A stretch of DNA of 64,000 bases from JBDWFY01 sp965275915 (GTDB taxonomy: Bacteria > Pseudomonadota > Alphaproteobacteria > Rhizobiales > Stappiaceae): positions 310,001 to 374,000 of the forward strand of contig CBDHYI010000008.1 in the NCBI GenBank assembly GCA_965275915.1, in the 5' to 3' direction. The notes beneath the pieces are model-generated. The model was not told the DNA's origin and did not search any database. It saw nothing but the letters and a program-made list of their open reading frames with translations. This document shows positions 1 through 8,670 of the stretch, piece by piece. Each line of letters opens with the position of its first letter. The stretch's first letter is position 1. A program made the translations under genes and the position numbers.

Positions 1-1
1 A

Positions 2-100
2 TATCTGCAACGGGAGCACGGCGGAGCCGTGGAAATCATGCGCCAGCTAAAAAGAACGCTTGATCCCAAGGGTATCATGAATCCGGGAAAGATATTTTAG
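2..100 (+). CDS. FAD-linked oxidase, C-terminal end (partial)
   Basis: The window opens inside a gene; only its last 32 codons are present. The tail reads ...LKRTLDPKGIMNPGKIF and stop, the standard end of FAD-binding oxidases of the GlcD/D-lactate dehydrogenase/alkyl-DHAP synthase superfamily, where the DP-x-G-I-M-N-PGK motif closes the C-terminal FAD-oxidase domain. The substrate cannot be inferred from this fragment. It is on the same strand as the AsmA-like gene, about 290 bases upstream of it, so it need not be in the same transcript. Confidence 0.8.
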   Translation, partial: YLQREHGGAVEIMRQLKRTLDPKGIMNPGKIF

Positions 101-390
101 TGCCGGTTGGGCGAACGGATGACGAAATCTTGGCATAGAATCGGGTATCGTACGGGTTAGGCATAAACGGCAAAACCCTTATGAGGGTTGTCATTCGTCC
201 GGGTATGGACCTTGCATGCGGGATCACTGGGAGACTTTGGCGACTATAACCGTGTTCTTTTGGTAAATTCTCTGTCGGACGGGAGGATTTTCGCCAAAGT
301 TCTGGTTTCTTGAGTAGTGAAACAGGATAAACAATGCCATTGCAGCGGGCGACATTTGGGAACGCAACCTGACGATTTTGGAGATTTACG

Positions 391-3300
391 CTGAATTCGC
401 TCTACATCACCATTGGTGTCAGCCTGATTGCTACGCTTATTATCGCTTTGATCGGCCCGTTTTTCATCGACTGGACGAGTTACCGAAGTACGTTTGAAGA
501 CTATGCGGAACAGGTCATGGGCCAGCCGGTAACGGTTCTGGGCGATGCGGATGTGCGTCTGCTCCCCAGTCCGCGGCTCACCTTTACCGATGTGCGCGTC
601 GGAACGGTTGAAGATCCCCTGATGGAGGTCTCCAGCTTCGAAGTTGTTGCCGAGTTGCCGCCACTTCTTAAGGGAGAAGTGCGTGTTCAGGAGATGCTGC
701 TGCAAAATCCGGTTCTCCGACTGGGTCTTGATGAGAGCGGTCGCCTGGACTGGTTTACCCAGCGACAGGGAAGAAAGACCGAGGCGCTTGATCCGAACTC
801 CGTTCAACTGAACGACATAGAAATCATAAACGGGGCAGTCCGGGTTACCGATGCCAGGACGGGCGCGGTTTATGCCGTCGACACAATCAATCTTGCCGGT
901 TCGGCCCGGTCTCTGAACGGCCCTTTTCGGGGTGATGGTGCGCTTTCGATCGGCAATACGCCGCACACCATCAGTTTTGCGACCGGCCGCAAGACGGGCG
1001 ATGGCGACATCCTGGTCAAGGCGCAGATTAATCCGGCATCCGAGCCGGTAAGCTGGAATTTCAACGGCGATCTGTCGCATGCCGATGGCGTGCCGCAGTT
1101 TGACGGCTCGTTTTCACTGGCGACCATTGTTCCCGAGGAAGAAGCGGCGGAGGCGTTCACAAAAATCTGGAACGGTCAGGGCGCCGTCATTATGAACTCC
1201 GACGGCATCACATTTGAAAGTTTCGATGTGCGCTACGGTCCGGAGGACAAATCGATCCACCTGCAAGGATCGGCGCAGGCAGATTTTGGCACCCGTCCCA
1301 GCTTCAAGGCGCAGTTGCACTCCAAACAGATCGATCTTGACCGGCTCATGGGCCGCGGGCCCCAGAATCCTGTTTCGACGCGGGATGCGGTCGCGGCGCT
1401 GGTTGAGGGGGTCAAAACGCTTCCGGTCACATCCATGCCCGGAAGCGTCGCATTTGATCTGCCCGGCCTGGTTGTCAATGGCAACATTATCCAGGACATA
1501 GAAATCAATGCCTCGTCCCTGCCGCGCGGATGGGCGGTGGAGAGGGTTTCGGCCAAGCTTCCCGGCCGTTCCGAATTCCTGTCCGAAGGTGAGCTCAATC
1601 TTCGGGGTGCACTGTATTACAAAGGCGATTTGAGGCTGGAGTCCCAGCAGCCGGCGGCGTTTGTGAACTGGTGGCAGAACAGCAAATCCACCAACACACT
1701 TGCACTGGATCCCGTCAGTCTGGATCTGCGGATGGAACTTGGGACCGCGGGCATGGTGATATCCAAAATTGACGGGCAACTGGGGACGGATCGGATCAGC
1801 GGATCCGCTTCCTGGAAACCGGCTTTTGACGGTTCGCGGCCCGAATATGCCGCGGATCTCGACGCACAGACCCTGACACTGGATCAGATACAGGCCGTGT
1901 TGCGCCTGGTTTTCGCACACGGCGGAACCGCCGGGTCAGAGGAAGAAAATGTGCCCATGGCGGCGGATATCGGCTTGCGCCTTCATGCCGATCGCCTCGA
2001 CCTTGACGGCGTCATGGCTTCATCGATTGACGTTTCCGTGAATTACCGTAACGGCATGCTGGAAATCGATCGTTTCCAGGCAGAAGATCTGGCCGGGGCG
2101 AAGATCGAGGCAAACGGTTCGGTCCGTGATCTTGAAAGCGCGCCCGACGGCCTGATCGATGCACGGATTGAAGCACAGGACATGAGCGGTGCCCTGACAA
2201 TGTTGCGCGGGCTCTTTCCGGAAAGCGGAGCGATCGGGCGCATGGCAGAAAATGCCGCCGTTTTCTCCCCGGCAAAACTGGAAGCCAGTTTTTCCGGCAG
2301 CGCCATTGCCGGGCAGAGCACGACAAAATTGCAGATCACGGGCACGATGGCCGACACTGAGGTTAATGCTGCGCTGAATTTTGACGGCAACTTCTCGCGC
2401 TGGAGCCAGGGCGGTGCGAACATCGACATTGAGATGAAGGCCGAAGACGGCCCCCGGCTTCTGCAGCAGATCGGGTTCGATGTCCTGCCGGTGGACAATG
2501 TCGGTCCTGCCGCATTGTCGCTGAAGCTTGACGGTCGGCCTGAGGAAGGGCTCGACACGTCTTTCTCCCTTCTGGCGGCCGATACTGATATGTCGGCAAA
2601 CGGCCTGCTGATCTGGCCGGACACCGGCGCGCCGAACTACGATTTTGATCTGTCCCTCCGTAGCCCCGACCTCAGTCCGTTGGCGCTTCTGGCCGGCCGG
2701 TTGCTGCCGATGGTGGCCACGGATGCACCGGTTAACCTGGTCGCAACGCTCTCGGGTGAAGGAGAGGACTTTCAGTTGCGGGGCTTGCGTGGAACGTTTG
2801 CCGGTATTGGTGCGGAAGGCGAGATTTCGGGTAAGATCTCAGATGGTACGCCGAACCTTACCGGCGAGCTCAACGTATCGGAAACAGATTTCCGGTCGGT
2901 TACCGAGCTTATTCTGGGACCGGATGTCTGGTCGTCGCTGGAGGGATTGACCGGTGCTGAGACCGACAACCAGGTCTCGCAGAACGGACCCTGGCCCTCA
3001 GGCATATTCGGACCTTCCATATTGGGGAGCGGCCAGATTCAACTGAATATCGGCACGGAACGTCTTGTTTTTGATGAAGATTTCATTGCGCGAAAAGCAG
3101 CTTTCCGCATGATGCTCGAACCGGACACGCTGGCGTTCGACGATCTGTCGGCGACTTTTTCCGGCGGAACATTGAACGGTAATCTGTTGATCCAGCGGTC
3201 CGGAGGGGAAGCCAGCATCACCGGAAATGTGAAACTCCAGGATGCTGCGCTTGAAGATCTTGTCTGGAAGCGGCAGGGGCGGCCGGTTTCAACGGGCACG

Positions 3301-4440
3301 CTCGAACTCACCGCGGATTTTGAAAGCGTTGGGCGGTCTGTTGCCGGGCTCGTCAGCGGGCTGACGGGTGGAGGTACGTTTTCGGTCAAAAACGGTGAAG
3401 TGCGCGGTATCAGTCCGGAAGCTTTCGGGCTGGTAACGCGGGCGGTGGATGCGGGACTTGAACTTGAGGCCGATAAGATCCTTCAGGCGTTTTCCAGTCA
3501 CCTTGACGCCAGTATCTTTGCCTTCAGGAGCGTCAATGGCAATATCGCAATTGCCGCCGGACAGGCGCGGGCGCGCAATGTGAATGTAGAAGCCGACCGG
3601 GCGTCGGCGACGGGAACGGCCTTGGTGGATCTTGAGGACTGGAAGATCGACAGCGATTGGACGATCAAGGTCGATTTGTTGGACGATGCCGTTACCGGAG
3701 CCGAACCGCAGGTCGGTCTTGTGTTCAGAGGAACTCTGGACAGTCCGGACCGGACGATCGATATCTCCCAGTTTACCAGCTATCTGACGCTCCGTGCCTT
3801 TGAAATCGAGGTGAGAAAAGTTGAGCAGCTGCAGTCGGAAATCCTTGAACGGGAGCGTATGACCCGTGAACTGAAGCAGTTCAGGCGGGATAGAACCAAG
3901 CGTGAGCTTGCCCGGGAACGAGCCGCACAACGGGCGGCTGAGGAAGAACGTCGGCGTCAAAACGATGTCAGTCCCGGTTCCGAAACGGCCTTGCCACCGG
4001 ATATCGATCAGGAAAATTCCGAAAACGCTCCGACGCTTAAGGAAGACATTACCGTTGCTCCGGAGCCGGAACGACCGGCGGAACCGGTCTCACCTGCAGA
4101 GGGAGAAGAACCATCCGAACTGGCCAATCAGATTCGCGATCTGCTTGATCGCCTGCCGCCGAGCGATCCGGCAACAACCAATTCCATACCCGCCAATCCA
4201 CAAAGTTCACCGGCGGGGGAGGATGCCGTGGGTGGCGATATCCTCTTTGAGCCCGATGACAACCAGGCTCTTAATCTTCAAAACCCCGTTGTTCGGCCGA
4301 AACCGCCGATTCCCGAGGCCACTGTAAGGCGAACAACGCGACCGACACAGCGAACGGTTCGCGTGCCGCGCAATTCCGTACCCAAATATATTCTCAACCG
4401 GTTCAACAGACTTGTGCCGAATCCCGACTACCGGCAATGA
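391..4440 (+). CDS. AsmA family envelope protein, probable CTG start
   Basis: Large AsmA/TamB-like protein of about 1349 residues. The family is anchored in the inner membrane with a long periplasmic beta-rich domain linked to outer-membrane lipid transport and assembly. The N-terminus LNSLYITIGVSLIATLIIAL is a transmembrane helix followed by GPFFIDW, typical of AsmA. The C-terminal part has the conserved AsmA repeat, then a highly charged Arg/Glu-rich helical stretch (about residues 1150-1190) and a proline-rich tail ending in PNPDYRQ. No ATG precedes the membrane helix. The reading frame is open from 373, and CTG at 391 has GGAG seven bases upstream, so CTG is the best start. TTG at 448 would remove most of the membrane anchor. 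The gene converges with the ribbon-helix-helix gene, with 8 bases between the stops. Confidence 0.85.
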   Translation: MNSLYITIGVSLIATLIIALIGPFFIDWTSYRSTFEDYAEQVMGQPVTVLGDADVRLLPSPRLTFTDVRVGTVEDPLMEVSSFEVVAELPPLLKGEVRVQEMLLQNPVLRLGLDESGRLDWFTQRQGRKTEALDPNSVQLNDIEIINGAVRVTDARTGAVYAVDTINLAGSARSLNGPFRGDGALSIGNTPHTISFATGRKTGDGDILVKAQINPASEPVSWNFNGDLSHADGVPQFDGSFSLATIVPEEEAAEAFTKIWNGQGAVIMNSDGITFESFDVRYGPEDKSIHLQGSAQADFGTRPSFKAQLHSKQIDLDRLMGRGPQNPVSTRDAVAALVEGVKTLPVTSMPGSVAFDLPGLVVNGNIIQDIEINASSLPRGWAVERVSAKLPGRSEFLSEGELNLRGALYYKGDLRLESQQPAAFVNWWQNSKSTNTLALDPVSLDLRMELGTAGMVISKIDGQLGTDRISGSASWKPAFDGSRPEYAADLDAQTLTLDQIQAVLRLVFAHGGTAGSEEENVPMAADIGLRLHADRLDLDGVMASSIDVSVNYRNGMLEIDRFQAEDLAGAKIEANGSVRDLESAPDGLIDARIEAQDMSGALTMLRGLFPESGAIGRMAENAAVFSPAKLEASFSGSAIAGQSTTKLQITGTMADTEVNAALNFDGNFSRWSQGGANIDIEMKAEDGPRLLQQIGFDVLPVDNVGPAALSLKLDGRPEEGLDTSFSLLAADTDMSANGLLIWPDTGAPNYDFDLSLRSPDLSPLALLAGRLLPMVATDAPVNLVATLSGEGEDFQLRGLRGTFAGIGAEGEISGKISDGTPNLTGELNVSETDFRSVTELILGPDVWSSLEGLTGAETDNQVSQNGPWPSGIFGPSILGSGQIQLNIGTERLVFDEDFIARKAAFRMMLEPDTLAFDDLSATFSGGTLNGNLLIQRSGGEASITGNVKLQDAALEDLVWKRQGRPVSTGTLELTADFESVGRSVAGLVSGLTGGGTFSVKNGEVRGISPEAFGLVTRAVDAGLELEADKILQAFSSHLDASIFAFRSVNGNIAIAAGQARARNVNVEADRASATGTALVDLEDWKIDSDWTIKVDLLDDAVTGAEPQVGLVFRGTLDSPDRTIDISQFTSYLTLRAFEIEVRKVEQLQSEILERERMTRELKQFRRDRTKRELARERAAQRAAEEERRRQNDVSPGSETALPPDIDQENSENAPTLKEDITVAPEPERPAEPVSPAEGEEPSELANQIRDLLDRLPPSDPATTNSIPANPQSSPAGEDAVGGDILFEPDDNQALNLQNPVVRPKPPIPEATVRRTTRPTQRTVRVPRNSVPKYILNRFNRLVPNPDYRQ

Positions 4441-4448
4441 GAGATGTT

Positions 4449-4667
4449 CTATCGTTCGGCGATCTGCCTGAAGTAGGAAAGAGCTGCAATTCTGAGGGAG
4501 GAGGCAAGCGGAGCCTCTTGCCTGGAATTGTCGATTTGCGAAATCAACGTGCTGACTGTGCAGGCGCGCGCCAGAGCCATATGCTGCAACGCCTCCCAGA
4601 ACTCCCGCTCAAGCGCGATGCTGGTTCTGTGGCCATGCAATGTAAAAGACTTTTTCACAAGCCCCAT
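4449..4667 (-). CDS. Ribbon-helix-helix domain protein
   Basis: A 72-residue protein beginning MGLVKKSFTLHGHRTSIALE, which matches the RHH_4-type ribbon-helix-helix family common in alphaproteobacteria (a strand such as K-x-F-T-L-x-GHRTS followed by two helices). RHH proteins usually dimerise and bind DNA, but the targets of this group are not established. The frame runs further upstream to a TTG at 4721. I chose ATG 4667 because the protein family starts there and because it lies five bases after the stop of the DUF4169 gene (TGAGCAGATG), which suggests coupled translation. It is the third gene of fumC-DUF4169-RHH. Confidence 0.8.
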   Translation of the reverse strand: MGLVKKSFTLHGHRTSIALEREFWEALQHMALARACTVSTLISQIDNSRQEAPLASSLRIAALSYFRQIAER

Positions 4668-4671
4668 CTGC

Positions 4672-4875
4672 TCACTCGTTTTTTTCCGGCCGGCCTGGTG
4701 GTGTGCGATTATGTCCGTCAAGTTTTCGGATCTGGCTATCCTTTTCTGACTTTTCCAGACGCTTTTGAGCTTTCGTCCGACCGAATTTCGCGCGGTTGCC
4801 GGCAGCTTTCTTTTGTTTTTCGGACCGGATTTTGTTCTTTCGAAACTGCCGTAAATTGACGATGTCGCCGGTCAT
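4672..4875 (-). CDS. DUF4169 family small basic protein
   Basis: A 67-residue, very lysine/arginine-rich protein starting MTGDIVNLRQFRKNKIRSEK and containing N-RAKFGRTKAQK and LDGH near the end. These are the hallmarks of the DUF4169 family, found in alphaproteobacteria next to fumC and an RHH gene. Its function is unknown; the charge suggests a nucleic-acid or ribosome partner, which is inference only. ATG at 4875 is preceded by a GGAG ribosome site. The gene sits 66 bases downstream of fumC and directly upstream of the RHH gene on the same strand. Confidence 0.85.
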   Translation of the reverse strand: MTGDIVNLRQFRKNKIRSEKQKKAAGNRAKFGRTKAQKRLEKSEKDSQIRKLDGHNRTPPGRPEKNE

Positions 4876-4941
4876 GGCCGATCTCCGTTAGCCAGGCAAT
4901 GTCGTCCTGAAATCACTGCTGCGACCACAGGACACCCCATG

Positions 4942-6333
4942 TCAGTGCGGCCCGACCATCTTCTCCGGTTGCACGATCGAATCGAACTCCGATTCGCTTA
5001 CAAGCCCGGATTGCAATGCTTCGTGGCGTAAAGTTGTGCCGTTGGCATGGGCAGATTTCGCAATTTTTGCGGCATTGTCATAGCCAATTTTCGGTGCCAG
5101 AGCCGTTACCAGCATCAGCGATTTTTCCAATAACTCGGAAATACGGTCTTCATTGGCTTTAATGCCTGTGACGCAGCGGTCGGTGAAAGACCGGACCGCA
5201 TCGGACAGAAGCTCGATCGACTCAAGCAGGCAGGCGGCAATAACCGGTTTATAGACATTCAGTTCGAAATGCCCCTGCGATCCGGCCACGGACAGTGTGG
5301 TCTGATTGCCCATGACGCGGGTGCAGACCATGGTGAGTGCTTCAGCCTGGGTCGGATTGACCTTGCCGGGCATGATCGACGATCCCGGCTCGTTTTCCGG
5401 CAACGCCAGTTCCCCCAGTCCGCAACGCGGGCCGGACGCAAGAAACCGAATATCATTGGCGATTTTGAACAGGGCGGCGGCTGTTGTGTCGAGCGCGCCA
5501 TGCGTGAAAATACAGGCATCGTGGGCTGCAAGTGCGGCAAACTTGTTTTCGGCGCTTCTGAACGGCAATCCGGTGAGCGAGGCCATTTTGGATGCAAAGC
5601 GGGTTGCGAACTCAGGGTGGGCATTGAGCCCGGTTCCGACGGCCGTCCCGCCTTGTGCCAGTTCGCAAAGTCCGTCCGCCGTCTGTTCAATCCGGACAAT
5701 GCAAGCTGAAATCTGCGCCGCGTAGCCGGAAAATTCCTGGCCGAGCGTCAGCGGTGTCGCGTCCTGGGTGTGTGTTCGACCGATTTTTACGATTTTCGAA
5801 AAGCTTACGGACTTTTCCGTCAGCGCCGTCTCCAGTGCTTTCAGGGCGGGAAGCAGGCGATGTGTCAGTTGTTCCAGCGCGGCAATGTGCATTGCCGTTG
5901 GAAACGTGTCGTTTGACGACTGCCCCATATTGCAGTGATCGTTGGGATGAACCGGACTTTTGGATCCCCTTGTCCCTCCTGCGAGCTCAATTGCCCGGTT
6001 GGAGATGACCTCGTTGGCATTCATGTTGCTTTGAGTGCCGGAACCGGTCTGCCAGATGACAAGTGGAAAGTGATCGTTCAACTTTCCGTCGGCAACCTCC
6101 TGTGCCGCCCGCATGATCAGCTCGACAATTGACGTGTCAAGGCGGCCCAGGGAGCCGTTTGTGAATGCGGCCGCGCTTTTTATCAGTCCCAGGGCACGGA
6201 TGACCGGAACGGGCATCCTCGTCGCGCCGATCGGGAAATTCGCCAGCGATCTTTGTGTCTGAGCGCCCCAATAGCGATCGTCCGGAACATCAATGGTCCC
6301 GAATGTGTCTGTCTCCTGCCGATAGTCGGTCAC
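4942..6333 (-). CDS. fumC: Class II fumarate hydratase
   Basis: Iron-independent fumarase of the TCA cycle, reversibly hydrating fumarate to L-malate in the cytosol. At 463 residues it has normal length for FumC. It shows the superfamily signature GSSIMPGKVNPTQ, the active-site loop carrying the catalytic serine, as well as GSGTQSNMNANEV, NDHCNMGQSSNDTFPTAMH and the catalytic region GRTHTQDATP. Start is GTG at 6333 with AAGGAGA eight bases upstream. It heads a small operon with DUF4169 and RHH genes. The neighbouring sspB ends 51 bases upstream on the same strand, so read-through from sspB is possible. Confidence 0.96.
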   Translation of the reverse strand: MTDYRQETDTFGTIDVPDDRYWGAQTQRSLANFPIGATRMPVPVIRALGLIKSAAAFTNGSLGRLDTSIVELIMRAAQEVADGKLNDHFPLVIWQTGSGTQSNMNANEVISNRAIELAGGTRGSKSPVHPNDHCNMGQSSNDTFPTAMHIAALEQLTHRLLPALKALETALTEKSVSFSKIVKIGRTHTQDATPLTLGQEFSGYAAQISACIVRIEQTADGLCELAQGGTAVGTGLNAHPEFATRFASKMASLTGLPFRSAENKFAALAAHDACIFTHGALDTTAAALFKIANDIRFLASGPRCGLGELALPENEPGSSIMPGKVNPTQAEALTMVCTRVMGNQTTLSVAGSQGHFELNVYKPVIAACLLESIELLSDAVRSFTDRCVTGIKANEDRISELLEKSLMLVTALAPKIGYDNAAKIAKSAHANGTTLRHEALQSGLVSESEFDSIVQPEKMVGPH

Positions 6334-6384
6334 GGAACAATCTCCTTTTCGATGGAGGAGAGGGCTGAATCTGTTCGAAAGGGA

Positions 6385-7050
6385 TCAGTTTTTCTTGCGA
6401 AACGCGTCAAGGGAGACGACCTGAGCCCCGCCGGACTCGGCGTCGTCCTGTTCGTCCCCGGCTTCTGACTCCCCCTCTTCGGCATCGGCCGTTGTTTCAG
6501 CCTCGGCTTCGGTTACGGAGTCCGGTTCGATTGTGGCGACTTTGTCATTATCGCTTTCCAGGTCGCCGTCCGTTTCCTTCAGCAACTGGGTTGTCACGGA
6601 GTCACCGTCGTCGGCGTCCAGTTCGACCTGAATGCGATCAAGTTGCGCCATGTCTCCGGCTTCGACGATGTCCTGAGGCAGTTCCTCGGCGGTTTTGCCC
6701 GGTTCGAATTCCAGCGCGAACTGAACCGACGGATCAAAGAAGCCTTTGACCGCGGAAAAGGGAATCAGGAGACGTTCCGGCACGCCGCCAAAAGAGAGAC
6801 CGACTTCGAATGTGTGCTCAAGAATGACAAGATCCCAGAACTGGTGCTGCAGGACGATTGTCATTTCTTTTGGGTAGCGCTCTCTGAGACGTGAAGAGAT
6901 GCGAACACCGGGACTGGTGGTATCCACCGCGATATAAAAGTGATGCTCGCCTGGCAATCCCGTTCGGGCCACTTCGCTCAGAACCTTGCGCATCGCACCT
7001 CTGAGAGCGTCCTGAACCAGAATATCGTATCGTATCAGATCTTCAGACAT
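6385..7050 (-). CDS. sspB: SspB family ClpXP adaptor (alpha type)
   Basis: A 221-residue SspB homologue. SspB tethers ssrA-tagged proteins to the ClpXP protease in the cytosol. The N-terminal two thirds contain the folded SspB domain (for example HHFYIAVDTTSPGVRISSRL, VLQHQFWDL, LSFGGVPERLLIPFSAVKGF). The rest is a long acidic Glu/Asp/Ala linker, and the protein ends VVSLDAFRKKN, which fits the short hydrophobic/basic ClpX-binding tail of this family. ATG at 7050 has no strong ribosome site. The tmRNA gene that encodes the ssrA tag lies about 110 bases upstream on the same strand, so adaptor and tag source are adjacent. Confidence 0.92.
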   Translation of the reverse strand: MSEDLIRYDILVQDALRGAMRKVLSEVARTGLPGEHHFYIAVDTTSPGVRISSRLRERYPKEMTIVLQHQFWDLVILEHTFEVGLSFGGVPERLLIPFSAVKGFFDPSVQFALEFEPGKTAEELPQDIVEAGDMAQLDRIQVELDADDGDSVTTQLLKETDGDLESDNDKVATIEPDSVTEAEAETTADAEEGESEAGDEQDDAESGGAQVVSLDAFRKKN

Positions 7051-7159
7051 GGGTCGGCGGGGCCGGAATCGTTGTTAAAGTTCTTACCAACATGGACTGT
7101 CGGGCTTCAAAAGAAAAGTGGCAGCATTACCATAAAAGAATATTATTTGTGAGTTGGAC

Positions 7160-7494
7160 GAAAGTGAGGGCTTCTGTTGCCAGGTGCCCTCGAACCCCGC
7201 CTGCCGGCGCTAATCCAGCAGGAGTTCAGTGGACGACTGGCACTGCATTACGCAGCGACAGCGTTGTCCATAGCATAGTTGTCATTTGCAACTATCAAGA
7301 TGGCCCGATAACGGCGGAACCATGCCGAACAAAAGCACTGCCTTTACGCCCTCGTCGATCCTATTTCGCCCCCGCCGAAATCCACCGGCACATTCTGGCT
7401 GTGACCATGGATTTTGGTGGAGGCGCCGGGTACCGCCCCCGGGTCCGATAGGTTTATTTCGCAGACCATTTATTGTCATAGCTGGCAAGCCAGC
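7160..7494 (-). ncRNA. ssrA: tmRNA, circularly permuted two-piece (alpha type)
   Basis: Transfer-messenger RNA, which rescues stalled ribosomes. On the minus strand the acceptor piece comes first and ends in CGCCTCC-ACCA (CCA end at about 7415). A spacer of about 41 bases follows, then the coding piece beginning GGGGGCGAAATAGGATCGAC at 7373. GGGGGCG pairs with CGCCTCC to form the acceptor stem. The tag frame runs from 7289 to the TAA at 7248 and encodes ANDNYAMDNAVAA, a typical alphaproteobacterial ssrA tag with an SspB-binding front and a ClpX-type AA end. A hairpin GAGGGC...GCCCTC near 7166-7191 lies at the 3' end. The order (3' part before 5' part) matches the permuted alpha-tmRNA class. 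Exact mature ends are estimates. Confidence 0.88.
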
Positions 7495-7500
7495 CCACCA

Positions 7501-7529
7501 AATATAATGATCTTGCCGGTTGGATGCAA
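7501..7529 (-). promoter_or_regulatory. Sigma-70-type promoter of ssrA
   Basis: On the minus strand TTGCAT (7529-7524) and TATATT (7506-7501) are separated by exactly 17 bases. A start about seven bases further on falls near 7494, just before the hairpin-forming GCTGGCTTGCCAGC at the 5' end of the pre-tmRNA. The position fits the ssrA gene, and no other minus-strand gene begins here. Confidence 0.65.
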
Positions 7530-7565
7530 TGCGGTTTCCGGACCGCGGCGAAGAGAAGAGGGAGA

Positions 7566-7658
7566 ATGAGTTCCGGTAATTATCTGAAAATGCGGAATAA
7601 AAAAGCCCAGGCTGGAAAACGGGGCAAAGCCCGATACCGCTGTGGGGGAATCTGTTAA
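7566..7658 (+). CDS. Possible 30-residue basic small protein
   Basis: A short frame starting ATG at 7566 with GGGAGA directly upstream encodes a 30-residue peptide rich in Lys/Arg/Gly, with MRNKKAQAGKRGKARYRC in its middle and ending GGIC. I do not recognise it. It lies between the ssrA promoter and thyA, on the thyA strand, 53 bases before the thyA start, so it might be a leader. The ribosome site is the only positive evidence; chance is quite possible. Confidence 0.25.
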   Translation: MSSGNYLKMRNKKAQAGKRGKARYRCGGIC

Positions 7659-7711
7659 ACATCGTCACGAGCGCTTGCTGGCGGCAAAAACGGAACGGAT
7701 CAGGGAAGTCC

Positions 7712-8506
7712 ATGAAAGCCTATCTCGATCTTATGCAACATGTCCTTGACCATGGCGTCGGTAAGGAGGACCGGACCGGAACGGGCACCCGATCCGTGTT
7801 CGGATATCAGATGCGCTTTGATCTGGCCGAGGGGTTTCCGCTTGTCACGACCAAAAAACTGCACGTGAAATCAATCATTCACGAGCTTTTGTGGTTTCTC
7901 GCCGGCGATACGAATATCGGTTATCTCAAAGAAAACGGCGTCCGGATCTGGGATGAGTGGGCGGATGAGAATGGCGATCTCGGTCCGGTCTACGGCTATC
8001 AGTGGCGATCCTGGCCGACGCCTGACGGTCAGTCCGTCGATCAGATCGCCAATCTGATCCACATGATTAAAACCAATCCCGATTCCCGCCGATTGATTGT
8101 TTCGGCCTGGAATCCGGCTCTTGTGGACCAAATGGCATTGCCGCCGTGTCACAGCCTGTTTCAGTTTTATATCGCCGACGGCCGGCTGTCCTGTCAGCTC
8201 TATCAGCGCTCTGCGGATGTTTTTCTTGGTGTGCCCTTCAACATAGCGTCCTATGCGCTGCTGACGATGATGGTTGCGCAGGTGACGGGTCTGCAGCCGG
8301 GTGAATTCGTGCACAGTTTTGGCGATGTGCATCTTTACACCAATCATATCGAGCAGGCGGAACTTCAACTGACCAGGCAACCGCGCGCGCTTCCAAGGAT
8401 GGCCATTAATCCGGATGTGAACGATATTTTCGGTTTTCAATACGATGATTTCACGCTTTCCGGTTACGATCCGCATCCCCACATAAAGGGGCTGGTTGCT
8501 GTTTAA
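7712..8506 (+). CDS. thyA: Thymidylate synthase
   Basis: Converts dUMP to dTMP using methylenetetrahydrofolate, producing dihydrofolate. At 264 residues it matches the E. coli length. Conserved elements are visible: the N-terminal EDRTGTGTRSVFG phosphate-binding loop, the LWFLAGDTN segment, the catalytic cysteine in LPPCHSLFQFY, the QRSADVFLGVPFNIASYA region and a C-terminal ...IKGLVAV. ATG at 7712 is preceded by AGGGAAG. The dihydrofolate it makes is recycled by the folA product encoded about 4 kb downstream, although the two genes are not in one operon here. Confidence 0.97.
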   Translation: MKAYLDLMQHVLDHGVGKEDRTGTGTRSVFGYQMRFDLAEGFPLVTTKKLHVKSIIHELLWFLAGDTNIGYLKENGVRIWDEWADENGDLGPVYGYQWRSWPTPDGQSVDQIANLIHMIKTNPDSRRLIVSAWNPALVDQMALPPCHSLFQFYIADGRLSCQLYQRSADVFLGVPFNIASYALLTMMVAQVTGLQPGEFVHSFGDVHLYTNHIEQAELQLTRQPRALPRMAINPDVNDIFGFQYDDFTLSGYDPHPHIKGLVAV

Positions 8507-8670
8507 CCCGCCGCCGCCGTTCGCTGGTCATTTCCGTTTGGTGAGGACTGGTTCTGGCAGTGCATTGCATTGTCAGCCTGAGCGCGTATACCACTGCGCT
8601 GAAAAGGCGGTCGCCCTCCGGGAAACCCCGGCTGTCAGGCGGCTTTTATCCCAGACTAAGCGAGACGTGC

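Noticed and set aside
171..192. Small hairpin AACCCTTATGAGGGTT between the oxidase and AsmA genes
   Set aside because: Only six base pairs and no T-tract follows, so it is not a credible terminator.
8507..8670. Possible riboswitch or leader between thyA and serA
   Set aside because: GC-rich segments are present, but none forms a recognisable riboswitch core or leader peptide.
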